From assembly GCA_020161845.1 (NCBI GenBank), contig JAIUNK010000038.1, positions 1-36,994 of the forward strand: a DNA stretch of 36,994 nucleotides, read 5' to 3'. Positions within the stretch are counted from its first letter, which is position 1. Each line of letters begins with the position of its first letter. Both the position numbers and the translations under genes were made by a program. Source of the DNA: Actinomycetota bacterium. Its GTDB lineage: Bacteria > Actinomycetota > Actinomycetes > Actinomycetales > Dermatophilaceae. Positions 33,458-36,994 of this stretch are shown one piece after another. A model generated the notes under the pieces. That model had not been told where the DNA came from, did no database searches, and was given only the letters and a program-made list of their open reading frames with translations.

Positions 33458-33744
33458 CTCTGCGACGTTGGGATGCCAGCGACTACCTCGACACCAGCGA
33501 AGACATGCTGGCCTACCTCGATGAAGCGGCCCGGAGCGGCGACCCCGCCCTCCTTCAAGCCGCCCTCGGGGACATCGCTAAGGCCAAGGGCATGGCCGAG
33601 ATCGCCCAGGCGGCCGGTGTCGGGCGCGAGTCCCTCTACAAGTCGCTCAGCACGACAGGCAACCCGTCCTTCCAAACGGTCGCAAAGGTCATCGACGCCC
33701 TCGGGGGCCAGCTCACCGTCGTCCCGAAAGATGAGGTCGCCTGA
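33448..33744 (+). CDS. higA: HigA-type antitoxin
   Basis: The 98-residue helix-turn-helix antitoxin has the family start (LRRWDASDYLDTSEDMLAYL) and the XRE-type HTH KGMAEIAQAAGVGRESLYKS with LSTTGNPSFQTVAKVIDALG. It binds the toxin and represses the operon from the palindrome at 33116. It overlaps the toxin gene by ten bases, as in coupled TA operons. The module is about 50 bases from the tRNA-Arg fragment, at the edge of accessory DNA. Confidence 0.9.
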   Translation: MAVTLRRWDASDYLDTSEDMLAYLDEAARSGDPALLQAALGDIAKAKGMAEIAQAAGVGRESLYKSLSTTGNPSFQTVAKVIDALGGQLTVVPKDEVA

Positions 33745-33794
33745 CGCGCGACGCCCCGGCTCAGCTGTCGTGGCTGGTCCGGGGCTTGTGGTGG

Positions 33795-33839
33795 TGGCGC
33801 GCCCGAAGGGATTCGAACCCCTAACCTTCTGATCCGTAG
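33795..33839 (-). pseudogene. 3' half of tRNA-Arg(ACG), displaced attachment-site copy
   Basis: On the minus strand, CTACGGATCAGAAGG, the T-arm (AGGGGTTCGAATCCCTT), the acceptor strand CGGGCGC, discriminator G and CCA form exactly the anticodon loop to 3' end of an actinobacterial tRNA-Arg(ACG). The 5' half is absent; sequence beyond 33839 is unrelated. Such a 45-base fragment is the classic displaced att copy of an island. Its 3' end faces lower coordinates, so the integrated DNA should lie to the right, with the intact tRNA beyond the window. Confidence 0.85.
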
Positions 33840-33840
33840 G

Positions 33841-34485
33841 CGCATTCACGGACTGCACACGTGCGGCCACCTGGTGCTTCGGGTGCTCGGCGCCGCGCTG
33901 TTGTGCGTATTTCTCCACGCGCCGGTTAGCAGAGCGTTAGCAGGGCACGGCCGGTTCGGACAGGATGAGCCGCCGACCCATAGCGGAGCACAAAAGCCCG
34001 ACGGAGTGTGGCTGGGTCAAGGGTGGCCAAAGGCCATCGCGGAGCGACGCGAAGCGCCCTGGACGCGGCCCGGAGTCGGGCGGATGGTCAGCGTCGGGTC
34101 GTCGGCGTGGGGAGGATGCGCGGACTCTGGAGAGGGCGCGGGGTTCGCCACAACCGCCGAGCCATCGACGGCCGGCGGGCGTCTTCTCGACTCAGCGCCA
34201 CTCCCGCCCGACGGCTGCACCGTTGCGGGAGCCCGGATGGCTTCTGCTGACAGGTCAGCCGACGCGAGCGCCGAGACGCAGGTGCGGCCGGGACGCGAGA
34301 ACGGCCGCCAGGCCGCAGCGCAGCGGGCCGGCCGCGCCAGCGGCGCGGCCGGCGCCGACGAAGTCGGCGCCCTTGAACCAGTACAGAAACTCGTCCCGAC
34401 GCCGCCTGCGGTCCTCACGTCGCACGTTGGCGGGGGCGTTGGGCACGGGACGACGCGTCGGGGCGGCCCTGCCAGACTTGGTGAC
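33841..34485. other. Non-coding left end of the tRNA-Arg island
   Basis: No credible gene is seen in these 645 bases, although a frame is open in the direction of the HD-domain gene. Next to the tRNA fragment there are two direct copies of GTTAGCAG (33925 and 33936), which could be integrase arm-type sites. An 18-base sequence, GGACAGGATGAGCCGCCG, at 33958 repeats 33038-33055. Two overlapping strong hairpins lie at 34327-34371. Confidence 0.55.
34327..34371. repeat. Two overlapping perfect hairpins
   Basis: GCCGGCCGCGCC-AGC-GGCGCGGCCGGC (34327-34353) is immediately followed by GGCGCCGAC-GAA-GTCGGCGCC (34351-34371), sharing three bases. Both have three-base loops and no mismatch, so only one can fold fully at a time. 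They lie 115 bases before the HD-domain gene. Confidence 0.85.
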
Positions 34486-35043
34486 GTGTGGGACGTCGAG
34501 CAGGCTCAGGAGATCGCGCGCGACCTCGTTGCGTCGATCGAGCCGCGCTGGTCGCATTTGCAGGCGGTCGGTCGGCTCGCCGAGGAACTCGCGGCCCGGA
34601 AGGGGATCCCTGAGCACGTCGTCGCCGCAGCGTGGCTGCACGACATCGGGTATGGCGAGCGGATCAACGCCCGCGGCTTTCACCCCCTCGACGGTGCGGT
34701 CTACCTGCGCAGCGTCGGCGCACCCGCTGACGTCGTCGCGCTCGTGGCGTGGCATACAGGCGCCCGGTACGAGGCCGCGCAGCGCGGCCTCCTGCGCGAC
34801 TTGGAACAGATGCCCCACCCCGCAGGCGAGGATCTGGATGCTGTGACGATGGTCGACCTTGCCATATCGCCTACCGGGGAGCCGATGCTCGACGTCGACC
34901 GGATCGGCGAGATCCTGACGAGGTACGAGGAGGACGACGCGGTCTATCAGGCGGTCAAGGCTTCTACACCGCACCTGCTCCGGTCGTCGTCGCGGGCGAA
35001 GGGGCGGCTCGGGCTACCGCAGGACTGGCCGATCTGCGGTTAG
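34486..35043 (+). CDS. HD-domain phosphohydrolase
   Basis: From a GTG at 34486 the product has 185 residues (MWDVEQAQEIARDLVASIEP). The HD signature is RWSHLQAVGRLAEELA with the first His, then VAAAWLHDIGYGERI with the His-Asp pair, HPLDGAVYL, and VALVAWHTGA with the next His. The order is that of small HD phosphohydrolases acting on nucleotides or phosphate esters. The frame is open upstream to 33874 but that stretch is low-complexity and contains the hairpins, so the later start is chosen. Its 3' end overlaps the convergent Nudix gene by 30 bases. Confidence 0.82.
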   Translation: MWDVEQAQEIARDLVASIEPRWSHLQAVGRLAEELAARKGIPEHVVAAAWLHDIGYGERINARGFHPLDGAVYLRSVGAPADVVALVAWHTGARYEAAQRGLLRDLEQMPHPAGEDLDAVTMVDLAISPTGEPMLDVDRIGEILTRYEEDDAVYQAVKASTPHLLRSSSRAKGRLGLPQDWPICG

Positions 35044-35481
35044 CGCGTCCTCGATGCGCTGGCGCATCGACGGGTGCATGTCGAGCTGAGCGATGTCCTC
35101 GGGCGCGACCCAGGCGACCTCGTCGCTTTCGCTGCTGGTTGCGGCCTCTCCCCCGATCAGAGTCGCCCGGAAGGCAATCGAGAATTGCTGGCGCACCTCG
35201 CCGTCGTCGTAGGCCATGACATGCCGGGGGTTGGTGTAGGTCCCCGTGATGGTCTCGACCTGTACGTCGTACCCGGTCTCCTCCTTGACCTCGCGCACAA
35301 CGGTGTCACTGATCGACTCACCGATGTCGTGCCCGCCGCCCGGCAACGCCCACTTGCCGTTGTCGGTCTTGTGGATCAGCAGAACTCGGCCCCGATCATC
35401 GCGCACGATGGCGACGACGGACGGCACCACACTGTTGGCCCGAGGTGCCTTCGGGTCGTCAACATAGTCCACTCGCGCCAT
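35014..35481 (-). CDS. Nudix hydrolase
   Basis: The 155-residue protein has a complete Nudix box (GGGHDIGESISDTVVREVKE then ETGY), preceded by VLLIHKTDNGKWALPGG. The short single-domain form hydrolyses nucleoside diphosphate-linked substrates; specificity cannot be read from the sequence. Downstream residues (SDEVAWVAPEDIAQLDMHPS) are typical for the family. The start MARVDYVDDP at 35481 is the only good ATG. It converges with the HD-domain gene. Confidence 0.9.
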   Translation of the reverse strand: MARVDYVDDPKAPRANSVVPSVVAIVRDDRGRVLLIHKTDNGKWALPGGGHDIGESISDTVVREVKEETGYDVQVETITGTYTNPRHVMAYDDGEVRQQFSIAFRATLIGGEAATSSESDEVAWVAPEDIAQLDMHPSMRQRIEDALTADRPVLR

Positions 35482-35817
35482 GGAAGCAGTCTATAGAGCC
35501 AACCCGGGGCGAGTCGGGTGCGATTGCAGCCACCAAAGACTCCGGCCAACCGAGCCTGCGCCATGTTGCGAGCTCCTTCGCGCGACCATACTGGGCCGGC
35601 CCCTTCACCGGCAGGCTGAAAGCGCCTCGCCGCCCTGGCCTAACCCTGATCAGGCCGTTCCGCGCCCGGACGACCCCGAACCTCTCTCGTGTGTGGACGA
35701 CGACGCCGACTGGAAGCCGCCTGGCCTCCTTGTAGCACCTACCGGCCATAAACAGCCGCACCGAGGCGTCACTGACAGCCCGGCGTATCGCCAGCGACTC
35801 CCCCTCCAACATCCGGG
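35482..35817. other. Intergenic region without a supported gene
   Basis: Open frames exist on both strands across this 336-base stretch (for example a 117-codon minus-strand frame ending at 35459), but none shows a recognisable motif, good ribosome binding site or consistent codon pattern. Composition falls from very G+C-rich to more mixed along it, marking the change to the A+T-richer DNA to the right. Confidence 0.5.
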
Positions 35818-36288
35818 CTAGCGCCCAGCGCTCTCCGGCCTTCCTTCCGTGATTCCGGATGGCGCGATGATAACGTTAGCGATGCGGCTGCCCCTATTTA
35901 CCGGGCGGGAACTGGCGTCGTCGGGGCCTGGGTGGAGCAAGACTTCACGCGGTGGATAGTAATCCGTGCCGTCGCTGCGTTTAATCGTAAAAGTGGTTGC
36001 GAGCTTCGTGCGCTCAGCGACCAATGGAAAGTCAATGGGTGCGATCGCGTACCGCTCGCCGGGATGTGCCTGCGATTGGCCACAGATGCCCTCAGCGCAG
36101 GCTGACACCGTTAGTCCCGTAGCATCCTTCATGCTCCGAAGTTCCAGCCAGACAGATATTCCCACAAAGGCCGGTGGTCCAGCGCACGACGACACAAACA
36201 GGACTGCAGAAGTCAAGACAGCCAAGAGGGGCGTATAAAGTCGGGCAGCACGCGATGGTGATCCAGGGGTTGTATCGAGCGGAGGCAG
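35818..36288 (-). CDS. Secreted/lipoprotein of unknown function from A+T-richer DNA
   Basis: The product has a signal sequence (RLYTPLLAVLTSAVLFVSSC) ending in a lipobox-like VSSC. A domain of about 110 residues follows, with phrases such as VWLELRSMKDATGLTVSACA, TTFTIKRSDGTDYYPPREVL and RIANVIIAPSG; I cannot name the family. No ATG or GTG lies in frame before the signal sequence. The given start is a CTG. An ATG at 36298 sits in another frame (MSVPASARYNPWITIACC), so either a rare start or a frameshift is involved. It follows the protease remnant by about ten bases and was probably in one operon with it. Confidence 0.5.
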   Translation of the reverse strand: MPPLDTTPGSPSRAARLYTPLLAVLTSAVLFVSSCAGPPAFVGISVWLELRSMKDATGLTVSACAEGICGQSQAHPGERYAIAPIDFPLVAERTKLATTFTIKRSDGTDYYPPREVLLHPGPDDASSRPVNRGSRIANVIIAPSGITEGRPESAGR

Positions 36289-36298
36289 GAACGGACAT

Positions 36299-36854
36299 TT
36301 ATTGGCGGTAGAAAGAAGCGCCAAAAGACTCTTGGATTCGAATGATATCACTGAACATGTTCTGCGGCCACGCCCAGCCCGTAATTGAACCATAAGCATA
36401 TCCTCCACTGAATACTGGCCCTCCGCTATCCCCATGGTCAACGGTAGTCGTGGTTTGCTTGGTCCAAACAATGGAGTGATACAGTCGGCAGTCCGGAGGG
36501 AAGAGGCTATTGCAGACATACTCCACACTAAAGAGCGAGCCCGTCTTGGGGTTCGTGGCGCCTAGAGTGTCGCAATGGAAGCCGGTGGTCCGACCGAAGC
36601 GACAGACGAAGATCCCTGCTCGCATCCTGCGGCCATCCAGCAGGGTGGTGAAATTGCCCTGGCTTGTTTGGAAGATTGGCGCCACCGCGACTCCCGACCC
36701 CGGCGCGTAACGAGATTCTAGCAGCTCGATATCGAATGGGGACCCGGAGTAGTTTCTCCCCATTCGATAAGGGGTGTAGTATAGATAGTAGTCGTTTCCG
36801 TAGTTTAGGCCCCCACCGCAGTGGTCTGCCGACGTAAGCCCGTAGGTAAGTGTG
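36299..36854 (-). pseudogene. S1-family serine protease (streptogrisin-like), 5' end cut by an IS
   Basis: The minus strand encodes a chymotrypsin-fold protease with all three catalytic regions: His in GLTSADHCGGG, Asp in PFDIELLE, and Ser in DHGDSGGPVFSGG. The motif VCRFGRTTGFHCDTL is the cysteine pair typical of streptogrisin/alpha-lytic-type bacterial enzymes. The first ATG in frame (36763) would miss the His region, and the frame upstream of it is open back to the stop of the IS30-type transposase at 36875. The signal peptide and any propeptide are therefore lost and the gene is broken. Base composition is much more A+T-rich than the flanking genome. Confidence 0.82.
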
Positions 36855-36880
36855 GGCGGTTTCAGGCGGCGGTTTCAGGC
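36855..36880. repeat. 13-bp tandem duplication at the IS/protease boundary
   Basis: GGCGGTTTCAGGC occurs twice head to tail (36855-36867, 36868-36880), overlapping the transposase stop codon. It marks the end of the insertion sequence and may include its terminal repeat; the exact IS edge cannot be fixed from one end. Confidence 0.7.
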
Positions 36881-36994
36881 GGTGAGGGCGACACCGTGTT
36901 CTCCCAGGAGCTTTGTGTAGGCCTCGATGGGTTTGAGCCAGTTGAGGGTCTCGCGGGGTCGGCCGTTGAGTCGCTCCGCGACGGCGTCGAGTTC
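36875..36994 (-). mobile_element. IS30-family transposase, C-terminal 39 residues (runs off window)
   Basis: The minus strand reads ELDAVAERLNGRPRETLNWL and then KPIEAYTKLLGEHGVALTA before a TGA at 36875-36877. The LNxRPRxTLxWxxPxE pattern is the C-terminus of IS30-type transposases of the DDE class. The rest lies beyond position 36994. Its insertion broke the S1 protease gene. Confidence 0.88.

Noticed and set aside
33874-34485. N-terminal extension of the HD-domain protein from 33874
   Set aside because: The extra 200 residues are low-complexity, encode two perfect hairpins and start next to the tRNA-Arg fragment; a GTG at 34486 gives the normal family length.
36092-36298. A 68-codon frame starting MSVPASARYNPW as a separate gene
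   Set aside because: It overlaps the signal-peptide frame of the lipoprotein gene and turns Cys-rich and low in meaning after 20 codons; it is more likely the true start before a frameshift, or chance.

Overview
The window is high-G+C bacterial DNA made of two unrelated parts. Positions 1 to about 3,890 look like a gammaproteobacterium, probably Xanthomonadaceae-like: yggX (start only), mutY, an AsmA-like gene and ftsY lie on the minus strand with 3-4 base overlaps, followed by the signal peptide of an exported protein on the plus strand. Near 3,875-3,910 that exported protein stops making sense and the first codons of an oppositely oriented TauE/SafE permease begin. From there on everything is actinobacterial (Actinomycetota, perhaps Propionibacteriales): GTP-dependent PEP carboxykinase, an EtfD-like Fe-S membrane protein, NudC, OmpR/HAMP-kinase regulation, and VapBC45-type and HigBA toxin-antitoxin pairs. 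The simplest reading of the joint is a chimeric assembly; recent transfer is less likely.

Actinobacterial core, 3.9-13.6 kb: a truncated TauE permease; a 1,258-residue EtfD-like membrane Fe-S oxidoreductase with a 500-residue Ala/Pro-rich tail carrying a repeated mini-motif; cysK-cysE for cysteine synthesis; a repeat-rich spacer; nudC; two small proteins; and a zinc-ribbon membrane protein. At 13.6-14.9 kb a very small island is inserted at the 3' end of tRNA-Ser(UGA). A 32-bp tRNA-derived direct repeat bounds a VapBC45-like toxin-antitoxin pair whose toxin has an in-frame stop.

15-24.9 kb: a beta-lactamase-fold lipoprotein with a CsoR-family repressor in which the metal-ligand His is replaced; a LacI regulator; a cold-shock protein with a strong terminator and a 22-bp tandem repeat; tRNA-Ser(GCU); and an envelope cluster (response regulator, histidine kinase, GT39 glycosyltransferase, small membrane protein) interrupted by a frameshifted secreted-protein gene. 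24.9-33 kb: a PhoX-like secreted protein, a 700-bp repeat-rich spacer, pckG, a decayed ABC ATPase fragment, and a MarR/GbsR-type regulator divergent from a two-gene ABC exporter with a palindromic operator between them.

33.1-37 kb is accessory DNA: a HigBA module, then the 3' half of a tRNA-Arg(ACG) gene that looks like the displaced attachment site of an island extending off the right end. The island part seen here has an HD-domain protein, a Nudix hydrolase, a noticeably A+T-richer secreted/lipoprotein gene and an S1 serine protease gene cut by an IS30-type transposase at the window edge.

The best candidates for something undescribed are the repeat-tailed EtfD-like protein, the tRNA-bounded VapBC mini-island, and a dispersed palindromic repeat present once near 10.3 kb and once, inverted, near 26.8 kb.
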